A stretch of 64,000 nt of DNA from Pseudomonadota bacterium (lineage in GTDB: Bacteria > Pseudomonadota > Alphaproteobacteria > Rhizobiales > Xanthobacteraceae). Below, piece by piece: positions 18,450 to 27,888 of this stretch. Each line of letters starts with the position of its first letter. The stretch's first letter is position 1. Position numbers and translations under genes: made by a program. The notes below the pieces were generated by a model. It was given only the letters and a program-made list of their open reading frames with translations. It was not told where the DNA came from and made no database searches. The DNA is taken from the NCBI GenBank assembly GCA_023387735.1, contig JAEWHP010000046.1, positions 1-64,000 of the forward strand, given 5' to 3'.

Positions 18450-20108
18450 TCAAAACGCGGCGGCCGCCTGCGGCTGCTCGGCCCGTCCCATCAAAAACCC
18501 CTCGTACCCCTTCGCCGCCACCTCGTCGCAGATCCGCCGGTAGACGCCGACGCCGCCGATATAGGGCATGAAAATGCGCGGCTTGCCGGGGATATTGGCG
18601 CCCATGTACCAGGAATTGGCCTGCGGATAGAGTGTGCCGTGGGCGATCTCGTTGACATGAGCGACCCATTTCTCCTCAGCCTCCCTGCCCGCCTCCATCG
18701 TGGAAAGGTCCTGCCCGCGCATGTGGACGAGGCAGTCGGCGATCCAGTCGACATGCTGCTCGATCGAAACGATCATGTTCGAGAGGACCGACGGGCTGCC
18801 AGGGCCGGTGATGATGAAGAGGTTCGGAAAGCCCGCGCTCATCAGGCCGAGATAGGTCTTTGGACCTTCCGCCCATTTGCGGTTCAGCGTCTGCCCGCCG
18901 CGGCCGCGAATATCGATCCTGGCGACCGATCCGGTCATGGCGTCGAAGCCGGTCGCCATCACCAGCGCGTCGACCTCGTGGTCCTTGCCTGCGACGCGCA
19001 CGGCGTTCGCCGTGATCTCCTCGATTGGATCGGTCTTGATGTCGACCAGCGAGACGTTCGGCCGGTTGAAGGTCGTGAAATAATCGGTGTCGATGCAGAT
19101 GCGCTTGGTGCCGATGGGATGGCTGTCCGGCTGGAGCAGCTTCGCGGTCGCGGGATCCTTCACGATCTCCGCGATCTTGCCGCGCACGAAATCCGCCGCG
19201 GTGTCATTCGCGGTCCGGTCGAGGCCGAGATTGTTGTAGACATACATGAAGGTGAGCCCGCCGCGCTCCCACCGCGCCGCGTATTTGCCGCGCCTGACAT
19301 CGTCGCTATCGTCAAGCGCGCCGCGATCGGGCTGCTCCGCGAAAATGCCGTTGCGCGCGACCTCGCGGGCGAAGCGGCGAATCTCCGGATAGTCCTTGCG
19401 GAAGCCATCGCGCTCCTCGTCGGTCAGCGCAGCGTTGCGGGCGGGAACCGAAAAATTTGCCGTGCGCTGAAACACCGTGAGGTGTTTTGCCTGCTCGGCG
19501 ATGATAGGCGCCGACTGGATGCCGGACGAACCCGTGCCGATCAGGCCGACGCGCAAGCCGGTGAAATCGACCGGCTCATGGGGCCAGTTGCCGGTGTGGT
19601 AAACAGGACCTTTGAAATTCTTGAGGCCCTTGATATCGGGCTTGCGCGCGTTCGAGAGGCAGCCGGTGGCGAGCACGACGAATTGCGCTCGAACCGTCTT
19701 GCCGTCGGAGGTCGTCACCGACCAGCGCTTCGCGCGCTCGTCGAATGCGGCGCGCTCGACGCGGGTGTTGAACTGGATGTCGCGGCGCAGGTCGAAACGG
19801 TCGGCGACATGGTTGGCGTATTTCAAGATCTCCGGCTGCGGCGCGTACCGCTCGCTCCAATCCCACTCCTGCTGAAGCTCTTCGGAGAACGAGTACGAAT
19901 ACTGCATGCTCTCGACGTCGCAGCGCGCGCCTGGATAGCGATTCCAGTACCAGGTGCCGCCGACGCCGCCGCCCCGCTCGTAAACGCGCGCCGAGAAACC
20001 GAGCCCGCGCAGGCGGTGCAGCATGTACATGCCGGCAAAGCCCGCGCCGACGACGACCACGTCATGGGCTTCCGTGGTTTGCCCCGGACTCGATTGCGCT
20101 GGCGACAT
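18450..20108 (-). CDS. Baeyer-Villiger-type flavin monooxygenase
   Basis: A 552-residue class B flavoprotein. The FAD-binding VVVGAGFAGMYML is at the N-terminus, and GTWYWNRYPGARCD follows. Both the NADP fold GLIGTGSSGIQ and the Baeyer-Villiger fingerprint FxGxxxHxxxWP (FKGPVYHTGNWP) are present. Such enzymes insert oxygen beside a ketone to give an ester or lactone. ATG 20106-20108 follows AGGGAG. Lactones open to hydroxy acids, so a link to the nearby kinase/ACAD10-11 set is possible but inferred. The substrate is unknown. Confidence 0.93.
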   Translation of the reverse strand: MSPAQSSPGQTTEAHDVVVVGAGFAGMYMLHRLRGLGFSARVYERGGGVGGTWYWNRYPGARCDVESMQYSYSFSEELQQEWDWSERYAPQPEILKYANHVADRFDLRRDIQFNTRVERAAFDERAKRWSVTTSDGKTVRAQFVVLATGCLSNARKPDIKGLKNFKGPVYHTGNWPHEPVDFTGLRVGLIGTGSSGIQSAPIIAEQAKHLTVFQRTANFSVPARNAALTDEERDGFRKDYPEIRRFAREVARNGIFAEQPDRGALDDSDDVRRGKYAARWERGGLTFMYVYNNLGLDRTANDTAADFVRGKIAEIVKDPATAKLLQPDSHPIGTKRICIDTDYFTTFNRPNVSLVDIKTDPIEEITANAVRVAGKDHEVDALVMATGFDAMTGSVARIDIRGRGGQTLNRKWAEGPKTYLGLMSAGFPNLFIITGPGSPSVLSNMIVSIEQHVDWIADCLVHMRGQDLSTMEAGREAEEKWVAHVNEIAHGTLYPQANSWYMGANIPGKPRIFMPYIGGVGVYRRICDEVAAKGYEGFLMGRAEQPQAAAAF

Positions 20109-20363
20109 CGATTGGCACTCCCTCGTTGTTTCTCTGTTGTTGTGAGCCAGCATTCTCTCGACCTGGCGAAAGCGCAAGAGGCAAATCGGCGGGCCCTGAC
20201 CTGCTTATTTTGTGCAGCGGAATGGTCGCCGGCCGCGTGGCGCCTGCACGCAAGATGCGCGGCCAAATCCGGCTTGGCATCACTGGCAGCGATGGGCTAG
20301 CGTCGAACGGCGTTCGCTCAGGGATAGCAACAACTGCAACGCGAAGGCCGCCGGGAGAGAGTC
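20109..20363. promoter_or_regulatory. Divergent gap, monooxygenase versus nitronate monooxygenase-like gene
   Basis: 255 bp without a convincing gene. It holds a 5'-region for both divergent genes. No long palindrome is visible, in keeping with other divergent gaps in the window. Confidence 0.3.
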
Positions 20364-21497
20364 ATGAAATCGCCAATCTGCGACATGCTGGGCATCGAGT
20401 TCCCGCTGCTCGCCTTCAGCCATTGCCGCGATGTCGTTGCCGCCGTCAGCCGCGCCGGCGGGTTTGGCGTGCTTGGCGCGACCGTGCACACGCCTGATAC
20501 TCTCGAGCGCGAGCTGAAATGGATCGACGAGCACGTCGACGGCAAGCCCTACGGCATCGACGTCCTAATCCCGGAGAACATCTCGACCGCGGGCGAGAAG
20601 GACGTCACCTGGAAGAGCCTGGAGGCGCGCGTACCGCAGGAGCACCGCAACTACACGCGCGATCTGCTGAAGAAGTACGATATCGAGCTGACCACGACGA
20701 GCGTGGCCGACAACCAGCCGCAGCCGTTCGACGCGAAGACGGCGCTGGAGTTGCTGGAGGTCTCCTTCAATCATCCGATCCGGCTGATCGCCAATGCGCT
20801 CGGCGTGCCGCCGAAGGCGATGATCGAGATGGGCAAGAAGCACGGCGTGCCGGTCGCAGCCCTCGTCGGCGCGAAGGAGCACGCGCTGCGGCAGGTCGCC
20901 GCCGGTGTCGACATCCTCGTGGTGCAGGGCACCGAGGCCGGCGGCCATTGCGGCGAGGTTTCGACCATGGTGCTGGTGCCGGAGGTGATCAAGGCGATCA
21001 AGCCCATCCGCGACGTGCCGGTGCTGGCAGCCGGCGGCATCATGACCGGACGGCAGATGGCGGCCTGCATGGCGATGGGCGCTGCCGGCGCCTGGACCGG
21101 CTCGGTGTGGCTGGCCACCGTCGAGGCCGAGACCACGGAGATATTTCGCGAGAAGATGATCGCAGCGTCTTCGCGCGATGCGATCCGCTCGAAGGGGCGC
21201 ACCGGAAAACCGGCCCGGCAGCTCCGCTCGGTCTGGACCGATGCCTGGGACCGCGCACCGGAGAGCCCCGGCGCACTGCCGATGCCGCTACAGAGCATCA
21301 TCAGCCGCGATGCCTTCAACTCGATCGATCGCGCAGCCGCCGCCGGCAATGCGCGGGCGCGCGACCTCGTCAGCTATTTCGTCGGCCAGGGCGTCGGGTT
21401 GATCGACAGTGTGAAATCCGCGGGCGCGGTGGTGCAGGAATTCAAGGAAGACTTCGCCGAGGCCGTCGATCATATGAATGCGCTGGTGGCGGAGTAG
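20364..21497 (+). CDS. Nitronate monooxygenase-family flavoprotein
   Basis: A 377-residue FMN-dependent TIM-barrel protein of the 2-nitropropane dioxygenase family: SRAGGFGVLGA at the N-terminus, QGTEAGGHCGEV, VLAAGGIMTGRQMAACMAMGAAGAWTGS for FMN phosphate. The family oxidises nitronates, and some members serve as enoyl reductases or as other acyl-related oxidoreductases. It is co-directional with the thiolase-like gene 150 bp downstream, which leaves an acyl-CoA role open. Confidence 0.85.
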   Translation: MKSPICDMLGIEFPLLAFSHCRDVVAAVSRAGGFGVLGATVHTPDTLERELKWIDEHVDGKPYGIDVLIPENISTAGEKDVTWKSLEARVPQEHRNYTRDLLKKYDIELTTTSVADNQPQPFDAKTALELLEVSFNHPIRLIANALGVPPKAMIEMGKKHGVPVAALVGAKEHALRQVAAGVDILVVQGTEAGGHCGEVSTMVLVPEVIKAIKPIRDVPVLAAGGIMTGRQMAACMAMGAAGAWTGSVWLATVEAETTEIFREKMIAASSRDAIRSKGRTGKPARQLRSVWTDAWDRAPESPGALPMPLQSIISRDAFNSIDRAAAAGNARARDLVSYFVGQGVGLIDSVKSAGAVVQEFKEDFAEAVDHMNALVAE

Positions 21498-21503
21498 TCG
21501 CCC

Positions 21504-21628
21504 GTGGCCCATCCTTCGAGGCTCGCCCAGCGGCGCAAGCGCCGCTCGGCTCGCACCTCAGGATGACGCCTCTCCCGTAGCCGTCATCCTGAGGTGCCGT
21601 AGCGCAGCGAAGGCCTCGAAGGACGACG
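21504..21628. repeat. Palindromic repeat (TCATCCTGAGG/CTCGAAGGATG class)
   Basis: CCCATCCTTCGAGGCTCGCC, CACCTCAGGATGACG, then CGTCATCCTGAGGTGCCG and GGCCTCGAAGGACG form mirrored arms. It is placed between two co-directional genes. Confidence 0.65.
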
Positions 21629-21663
21629 GCGTGCCCAAGATCTAACACGTGAAGCAAGAAGAC

Positions 21664-23178
21664 ATGACCAAGTCCCCAATCTCCGAAGATCGCATTCCCG
21701 TCATCGTCGGTATCGGCGAAATCGTCGACCGGCCGAAGGAGATCACCGAGGGTCTGGAGCCGCTCGATCTTCTGGAGCAAGCGTTGCGCCGTGCCGAGCA
21801 GGATGCGGGCGCAAAACTGCTCGGCGAGGTGCAATCGCTCGACGTCGTCAACTTCCTGAGCTGGCGCTATCGCGATCCTGAGAAGCTGCTGGCGCAGCGG
21901 CTCGGGGTCACGCCTTCGCATTGCTATTACGGCCCGGTCGGCGGCGAGAGCCCGATCCGCTACATCCACGAGGCCGCCAAGCGCATCGCGCGCGGCGAAT
22001 GCACCGTGGCGGCAGTCTGCGGCGCCGAGGCGCAATCGACCGCGACCAAGGCGGAGCGCGCCGGCACGAAGCTGCCATGGACGCCGTTCGCGCATGATGT
22101 CGAGGAGCCGAAGCGTGGCGCGGCGTTCCAGAAACCGCTGGCAGTTGCGCTCGGCGTGTTCCGTCCCGTGACCGTCTATCCGTTCTATGAAGCCGCTTCA
22201 TCGGCGCATTGGAGACAGACGCCACGCGAAGCCATGGCGGAGTCCGGCACGCTGTGGTCGCGCTATTCCGAGGCCGCCGCGCGGAATCCCAACGCCTGGC
22301 TGAAGCGGCGTTTTGCACCGGACGAGATCACGTCGCCGACCGCGGACAACCGGCTGATCGCGTGGCCCTACAACAAGCTCATGGTCGCCAACCCGAGCGT
22401 CAACATGGGCGGCGCGCTGCTGCTCACCAGCCTCGCCAAGGCCCGTGCGGCCGGCATAGCGGAGGACAAGCTGGTCTATCCGCTCGGTGGCGCGTCGGCG
22501 GAAGAGCCGCGCGATTATCTGTTGCGCGACCAGTTCTACGAGAGCCACCCGCAGAACGCGGTGCTCAAAGCGGTGATGGATCTTGTCGGCGGCGACGGCA
22601 AGAAGTTCGACGCGATCGAGCTCTATAGCTGCTTTCCGTGCGTGCCGAAGATGGCACGGCGGACGCTGGGCCTTGGCGCCGACGTGCAGCCGACCGTGAC
22701 CGGCGGCCTCACTTTCTTCGGCGCCCCGCTCAACACCTACATGACGCATGCGGCCTGCGCGATGGTGCGGCGCGTGCGCGATGGCGCCAAACTCGGCCTG
22801 CTCTACGGCCAGGGCGGCTTCGTCACCAAGCATCACGCGCTGGTTGTCTCGAGGACGCTGCCGCGCGAGGCGCTGGCGCAGGAGACGAGCGTGCAGAGCG
22901 AGGCCGACCGCAACAAGCGCGCGGTGCCGGACTTCGTCACGGAGCCGAGCGGCAAAGGCAAGGTCGAGAGCTTTACGGTGCTCTACGGCCGTGGCGGCGA
23001 TGTCGAGCATGGAGTCGTGATGCTGCGCACAGAGGACGACCGACGCACGTTGGCGCGCATCCGGGCGAGCGACACGACGACGCTGGCGCATCTCTTGAAC
23101 ATGGATCGCACGCCAGTGGGTTCGCTCGGCGAGATCACGATGGCCGCCGATGGCGTGCCGGAATGGCGGGTGGCTTAG
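21664..23178 (+). CDS. Thiolase-family acetyl-CoA acetyltransferase-like protein
   Basis: A 504-residue protein of the SCP2-type thiolase group, longer than the usual 400 residues because of a C-terminal extension beyond about residue 420. Thiolase elements include HAACAMVRRVRDG and LLYGQGGFVTKHHALVV near the C-terminal half. It would condense or cleave acyl-CoA at the last step of beta-oxidation, but the Cys and His sites are not in canonical contexts. I chose ATG 21664; a GTG five codons earlier is in frame. Confidence 0.8.
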   Translation: MTKSPISEDRIPVIVGIGEIVDRPKEITEGLEPLDLLEQALRRAEQDAGAKLLGEVQSLDVVNFLSWRYRDPEKLLAQRLGVTPSHCYYGPVGGESPIRYIHEAAKRIARGECTVAAVCGAEAQSTATKAERAGTKLPWTPFAHDVEEPKRGAAFQKPLAVALGVFRPVTVYPFYEAASSAHWRQTPREAMAESGTLWSRYSEAAARNPNAWLKRRFAPDEITSPTADNRLIAWPYNKLMVANPSVNMGGALLLTSLAKARAAGIAEDKLVYPLGGASAEEPRDYLLRDQFYESHPQNAVLKAVMDLVGGDGKKFDAIELYSCFPCVPKMARRTLGLGADVQPTVTGGLTFFGAPLNTYMTHAACAMVRRVRDGAKLGLLYGQGGFVTKHHALVVSRTLPREALAQETSVQSEADRNKRAVPDFVTEPSGKGKVESFTVLYGRGGDVEHGVVMLRTEDDRRTLARIRASDTTTLAHLLNMDRTPVGSLGEITMAADGVPEWRVA

Positions 23179-23183
23179 CTCCC

Positions 23184-23345
23184 TCTCGTGTCCCGGACGC
23201 GGTGCGGCGCGAAGTGCCGCTCCGCAGAGCCGGGACCCAAATGGCAACACGATACAGCGAGGAGGATAGGCCCCGGCTCAGCAGCGCATCACACCGGACG
23301 ATGCTTCGCATCGCCGGGAGTGCTGCGCTGCGTCCGGGGCACGGA
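23184..23345. repeat. Imperfect inverted repeat (CCCGGACGC class)
   Basis: TCGTGTCCCGGACGCGGTGC on the left is answered by GCTGCGTCCGGGGCACG on the right, with CAGAGCCGGGACCCA and TAGGCCCCGGCTC inside. It fills the convergent gap with the RND adaptor gene. A related copy is at 6914-7060. Confidence 0.65.
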
Positions 23346-23351
23346 ACCGCC

Positions 23352-24548
23352 TCAGCTCTTCGGCGCCTGCTTCTCCGAAGCCGTTGCCGGCTTGCCGCCG
23401 GCGCCGACGACGCGGACCACATCGCCGTCGGAGAGACCGTCCGGTGGGGCGGTGATGACGCGATCGTCCGGCGCGATCCCCGAGGCAAGCTCGATCTCAC
23501 GGCCGAGATCGCGGGCGATCGTCACAGCCTTGAACAGCACCTTGTCATCCGCACCGACGGTCGCGACGCGCAGGCCGCTGCCGTTGAAGATCAGGGCGCT
23601 GGCGGGGATGCTGAGCGGCGCGGAGTCGCGCTGGAGGCTGAGCTTCACGCTGGCATAGCCGCCGGGCATCAGCTCTCCGCCGGAATTGTCCAGACCGAGC
23701 TGCATGCGCGTCGTGCCCGAGGCCACGTCGACGGCCTGCGAAGAGGCTTCGACCGTCGCCTGGAACGTCCGGTTCGGATACTCCGGCAGCGTGATCACGG
23801 CCTTGGCGCCCATCTTGATCGCCGGCACGTAGTTCTGGGGCACATTGACGTAAACGCGCAGCTTGGTGATGTCGGAGACGACGAACATCGCCGGGCCCGA
23901 GCCGCCGCCGGCATTGATCAGCGCGCCGACGTCCGTATCGCGCGCGGTGACCACGCCGTCGAACGGCGCGGTGATCTTCTTGTAGCCCGCCAGCGCCTCA
24001 AGGCGTTCGACGTTGGCCTGGCCCGAATGGACGGCGGCGTTCTTGTTGGAGAGATCGGCGGTGCGCTCGTCGATCTCCTGCGCGGACACGAAGTTGGAGG
24101 CGACCAGCGTCTTGCGCCGGTTGAGGGTGGCTTCCGACAGCCTCGCGCTGGCCTGCTGGCTGGCGAGGTCGGCACGCGCCTGCAGGAGTTGCTGGTCGAG
24201 GTCGGGCGCCTCGATCTCGGCGATCACCTGGCCGGCCTTGACGCGGGCGCCGATGTCGGCGCTCCAGCTCTTCAGATAGCCGGAGACACGGGCAAAGATC
24301 GGGGCGCGGGAATAGGCCTCGAGGCGGCCCGGCAGATCGATGGTGGCATTGAGGACCTTGGCGTTGGGCAGCGCCACCGCAACGGTGGGAACGGCCTGGT
24401 CGTCGGTCCATTCCTTGAGTTTGGAGCCCTCCTCCTCGCGAGCCCGGATGCCGGTGCCGACGACCAGGCCCGCCGCTATCAGCGCCACCACGCCGAAAAT
24501 GCCCAGTTTCCGGTGCGACACCGGGAAGCGGGTTTCAGTGGGCGACAT
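23352..24548 (-). CDS. RND efflux periplasmic adaptor (membrane fusion protein)
   Basis: A 398-residue HlyD-type adaptor. An N-terminal anchor (residues about 14-32) leads to a lipoyl-type domain with FARVSGYLKSW and GQVIAEIEAPDLD, an alpha-helical hairpin, and the beta-barrel segment ITAPFDGVVTARDTDVGALI. It bridges the inner-membrane RND pump and an outer-membrane channel. The start ATG 24546-24548 lies within the 3' end of the pump gene, overlapping it by 14 bp, so translation is probably coupled. No lipobox Cys and no adjacent outer-membrane factor gene. Confidence 0.92.
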   Translation of the reverse strand: MSPTETRFPVSHRKLGIFGVVALIAAGLVVGTGIRAREEEGSKLKEWTDDQAVPTVAVALPNAKVLNATIDLPGRLEAYSRAPIFARVSGYLKSWSADIGARVKAGQVIAEIEAPDLDQQLLQARADLASQQASARLSEATLNRRKTLVASNFVSAQEIDERTADLSNKNAAVHSGQANVERLEALAGYKKITAPFDGVVTARDTDVGALINAGGGSGPAMFVVSDITKLRVYVNVPQNYVPAIKMGAKAVITLPEYPNRTFQATVEASSQAVDVASGTTRMQLGLDNSGGELMPGGYASVKLSLQRDSAPLSIPASALIFNGSGLRVATVGADDKVLFKAVTIARDLGREIELASGIAPDDRVITAPPDGLSDGDVVRVVGAGGKPATASEKQAPKS

Positions 24549-27500
24549 GCGGTGTCTCCAATGGGGCGGCGGCTTTGGCGCCTTGCTTCTTGTGTACCAT
24601 ACTGAACACCACGGGAACAAACATCAGCGTGGCGAAAGTTGCAAAGATCAGGCCACCGATCACGGCGCGGCCGAGCGGCGCATTCTGCTCGCCGCCCTCG
24701 CCCAGCCCCAGGGCCATCGGCGCCATGCCGATGATCATGGCGAGCGCGGTCATCAGCACCGGGCGGAACCGAACGAAGCCGGCTTCGAGCGCGGCTGCGA
24801 TGGGATCGCCGAGCTCCTCGTAGCGCTCGCGGGCGAAGGAGATCACGAGCACGCTGTTGGCGGTGGCAACGCCCATGCACATGATGGCGCCGGTGAGCGC
24901 CGGCACTGACAGCGTCGTCTGGGTCGTGAACAGCATCCAGACAATGCCGGCGAGCGCCGCCGGCAACGCGGTGATGATCACGAACGGATCGGACCAGGAC
25001 TGGAAGTTCACGACGATCAGGAAGTAGATCAGCACGACGGCGCCGAGCAGCCCGAACAGGAGACCGGTGAAGGCGCTATTCATGGTCTGCACCTGGCCGA
25101 GCAAAGCCACGGAAGAGCCCTTCGGCACATCCTTGGCAGTGTCGGCAATCACCTGGCGGATGTCGGTTGCGACCGCGCCGAGATCGCGGCCCGACGTCGT
25201 GGCAAAGATCTGCACGAGGTTCTGAATGTCGTATTGCGACACCACCGCGCTGGAGGTCGAACGCTTGATGTCGGCGATGCCGCCGAGGATCGGCGACTGC
25301 GAATTGCCGGCGGCGGTGATCGGCAGCGTCTGCAGCGCGCTCAGCGAGTCGATCTGATATTGCGGCGTCTGCATCACGATGGAGTAGGACACGCCATTGT
25401 CCGGATTGAGATAGTAAGTCGGCGCGACCTGCGAAGAGCCGGCAAGATTGACGACGAGGCTGTTGGTGACGTCGCGCTCGGTCAGGCCGACATATTGCGC
25501 ACGGGTGCGATCGACGTCGATGTTGAAGGTAGGAAGGTTCGGCGACTGCTGGATGCGCGCATCCGCAACGCCGGGAATGCGGCGGACCCTGGCGAGCAGC
25601 TTGTTGGCGTAAGCAAAATTGGCTTCGAGATTGGCGCCGCGTATCTGCAGATCGATCGGAGCCGGCGCGCCGAAGTTCAGGATCTGGCTGACGATGTCGG
25701 CCGGCAGGAAGGCGAAGCTGACGCCGGGGAACATCCGCGGCAATTGCTCCCGCAGCACCCGCACATGCTCCTCGGTCGGCTTGTGGCCTTCCTTCAGCTT
25801 GATCTGGATGTCGCCATCCTGCGGACCGATCACGCCGGTGTTGTTGTAGGTCATGTTGATGCCGGAGATCGGCATGCCGATGTTGTCGGTCAGCGTCTCG
25901 ATCTCGCCCGGGATCAACTTGCGGACCGCCTTCTGCACGTCGGCGAGCTGGTTGGCGGTCTCCTCCACACGCGTGCCGACCTGGGTGCGGACATGCATCA
26001 GGATGTTGCCGGCATCGACCGCCGGAAAGAAGTTGCGGCCGAGATACGGCACCAGCAGGAAGGAAAGCGCGACCACGGCGAGAAAGCCCGTCACGAACAG
26101 CGGCCGCCGCGCCAATGCCATCGACAAGAGATCGTGATAGGCGGCGCGAAAGCGCTCGAACCGCGCCTCGAAGCCGCGCTGGAACAGCACCAGCGGATTG
26201 CGCGACTTCGGCCGCCCGCCTTCGTGGTGGACATGCGGCTGCAGCAGATATTTCGCCATCGTCGGCACCAGCGTGCGCGACAGGATGAACGACCAGATCA
26301 TCGCAAACATCACGGCTTCGGCCATCGGCACGAACAGGAAGCGCGCGACGCCCTCCAGGAAGAACATCGGCACGAACACGATGCAGATGCAGAGCAGCGA
26401 CACGAAGGCCGGCGTCACGATCTGGTTGGCGCCGTCGAGTATCGACTGCTCGACCGGCTTGCCCTGCTCCAGATGGTAGTTGATGTTCTCGATGGTCACG
26501 GTGGCGTCGTCGACGAGGATGCCGACCGCCAGCGCCAGCCCGCCGAGCGTCATGATGTTGAGCGTCTCGCCGATCGCCGACAGCATGATGATCGCGCCGA
26601 GCACCGACAGCGGGATGGAGACGGCGATGATGACGGTCGAGCGCCAGCTGCCGAGGAACAGCAGGATCATCACGCTCGTGAGCAGTGCCGCGATGACGCC
26701 CTCGACCGCGACGCCCTCGATAGCGCCACGGACGAACACCGACTGGTCGCCGATGAAGCCGATCTTCAGCGCCTCTGGCATCTGGTCCTTGACCTCGATC
26801 ACCTTCTTCTTGATGCCGGCGATGATATCGAGCGTCGAGGTCGCGCCGGCCTTCAGCACCATCATCAGGACCGAGCGGTTGCCGTCGACATGAACGATGT
26901 TGGTTTGCGGCGGGTTGCCGTCGCGCACCGAGGCGACGTCGCGGACATAGACCATCGCGCCGTTGACCGCCCTGATCGGGAGGTCGCCGAGTTCTTCCAT
27001 CCGCAGCGGCGAGTTGTTCAGCTGGATGGTGTATTCGAACTGGCCGATCTTCTGCGTGCCGACCGGGGTGATCAGGTTCTGCGCGGCCAGCGCGTTGGCG
27101 ACGTCCTGCCCGGAGAGGCCGCGGGCCTGCAGCGCGGCCGGATTGAGGTCGATCTGCACCTGCCGCTGCTTGCCGCCGAACGGATAGGGTATGGCCGCGC
27201 CCGGCACGGTGACCAGCGGCGTGCGCAACTGGTTGATGCCGAGATCGGCCAGGTTCTGCTCGGTCAGCCCCTCGCCCGACAGCGCCACCTGGATGATCGG
27301 CACGGTGGAAGCGCTGTAATTGAGGATCAGCGGCGGCGTAGCGCCGGGCGGCAATTGCCGGATCATCGTCTGCGAGATCGCCGTCACCTGGGCGTTGGCG
27401 GTGCGGATGTCGACATTGGGCTGGAAGAAGATCTTGACGATGCCGATGCCGGTATAGGAATTGGCGACGATGTGCTCGATGTCGTTGACGGTGGTGGTCA

Positions 27501-27714
27501 GCGCCCGCTGAAACGGCGTCACGATGCGCCCGGACATCTGGTCCGGCGGCAGGCCGGTATAATTCCAGACCACCCCGATGACTGGAATCCGAATGTCCGG
27601 AAAGATATCGGTCGGCGTGCGCAGCGCGGCCAGCGGGCCGATGATCAGCAGCAGCAAAGCGAGCACGACAAACGTATATGGCCGGCTCAGTGCGATACGG
27701 ACCAGCGCGATCAT
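24535..27714 (-). CDS. RND-family efflux transporter permease (hydrophobe/amphiphile type)
   Basis: A 1059-residue inner-membrane proton antiporter of the AcrB-like RND family. It shows the first TM segment LVRIALSRPYTFVVLALLLL, two large periplasmic loops, and the TM4 motif AVGILVDDATVTIENI with the acidic pair used for proton relay. The full length points to a functional pump. The substrate is unknown; multidrug, solvent or flavonoid export are typical for soil bacteria. It is transcribed with its adaptor. No local regulator is adjacent. Confidence 0.95.
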   Translation of the reverse strand: MIALVRIALSRPYTFVVLALLLLIIGPLAALRTPTDIFPDIRIPVIGVVWNYTGLPPDQMSGRIVTPFQRALTTTVNDIEHIVANSYTGIGIVKIFFQPNVDIRTANAQVTAISQTMIRQLPPGATPPLILNYSASTVPIIQVALSGEGLTEQNLADLGINQLRTPLVTVPGAAIPYPFGGKQRQVQIDLNPAALQARGLSGQDVANALAAQNLITPVGTQKIGQFEYTIQLNNSPLRMEELGDLPIRAVNGAMVYVRDVASVRDGNPPQTNIVHVDGNRSVLMMVLKAGATSTLDIIAGIKKKVIEVKDQMPEALKIGFIGDQSVFVRGAIEGVAVEGVIAALLTSVMILLFLGSWRSTVIIAVSIPLSVLGAIIMLSAIGETLNIMTLGGLALAVGILVDDATVTIENINYHLEQGKPVEQSILDGANQIVTPAFVSLLCICIVFVPMFFLEGVARFLFVPMAEAVMFAMIWSFILSRTLVPTMAKYLLQPHVHHEGGRPKSRNPLVLFQRGFEARFERFRAAYHDLLSMALARRPLFVTGFLAVVALSFLLVPYLGRNFFPAVDAGNILMHVRTQVGTRVEETANQLADVQKAVRKLIPGEIETLTDNIGMPISGINMTYNNTGVIGPQDGDIQIKLKEGHKPTEEHVRVLREQLPRMFPGVSFAFLPADIVSQILNFGAPAPIDLQIRGANLEANFAYANKLLARVRRIPGVADARIQQSPNLPTFNIDVDRTRAQYVGLTERDVTNSLVVNLAGSSQVAPTYYLNPDNGVSYSIVMQTPQYQIDSLSALQTLPITAAGNSQSPILGGIADIKRSTSSAVVSQYDIQNLVQIFATTSGRDLGAVATDIRQVIADTAKDVPKGSSVALLGQVQTMNSAFTGLLFGLLGAVVLIYFLIVVNFQSWSDPFVIITALPAALAGIVWMLFTTQTTLSVPALTGAIMCMGVATANSVLVISFARERYEELGDPIAAALEAGFVRFRPVLMTALAMIIGMAPMALGLGEGGEQNAPLGRAVIGGLIFATFATLMFVPVVFSMVHKKQGAKAAAPLETPHVAH

Positions 27715-27854
27715 GTAACAGGCATTCCCGGGGGGCCCCGCATCCGGATGGGAACTGGCGCTGCAATAAGCCCAGTCGACTGCGCAGATTTAGCCGAAAC
27801 AGGGCCAGATGGCCAATTCCGGCAGCGCAGCCGCCCTTCACTTCCCCGGCATAG

Positions 27855-27878
27855 CTCGGCAGGCCAGGGCCTGCCGAG
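27855..27878 (-). terminator. Hairpin terminator of chemoreceptor 1
   Basis: CTCGGCAGGCC and GGCCTGCCGAG form a perfect 11-bp stem with a 2-base loop, 10 bp downstream of the chemoreceptor stop codon on the minus strand. There is no strong T run, so a hairpin or attenuator is the safest reading. Confidence 0.6.
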
Positions 27879-27888
27879 ACCGCAATAA

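Noticed and set aside
25076..27841. Minus-strand frame overlapping the RND permease in another phase
   Set aside because: Arg-rich shadow of the real transporter; no domain.
25234..27888. 884-codon plus-strand frame opposite the RND permease
   Set aside because: Composition is dominated by Arg, Asp and His and it mirrors the RND gene exactly; no start signal or domain.
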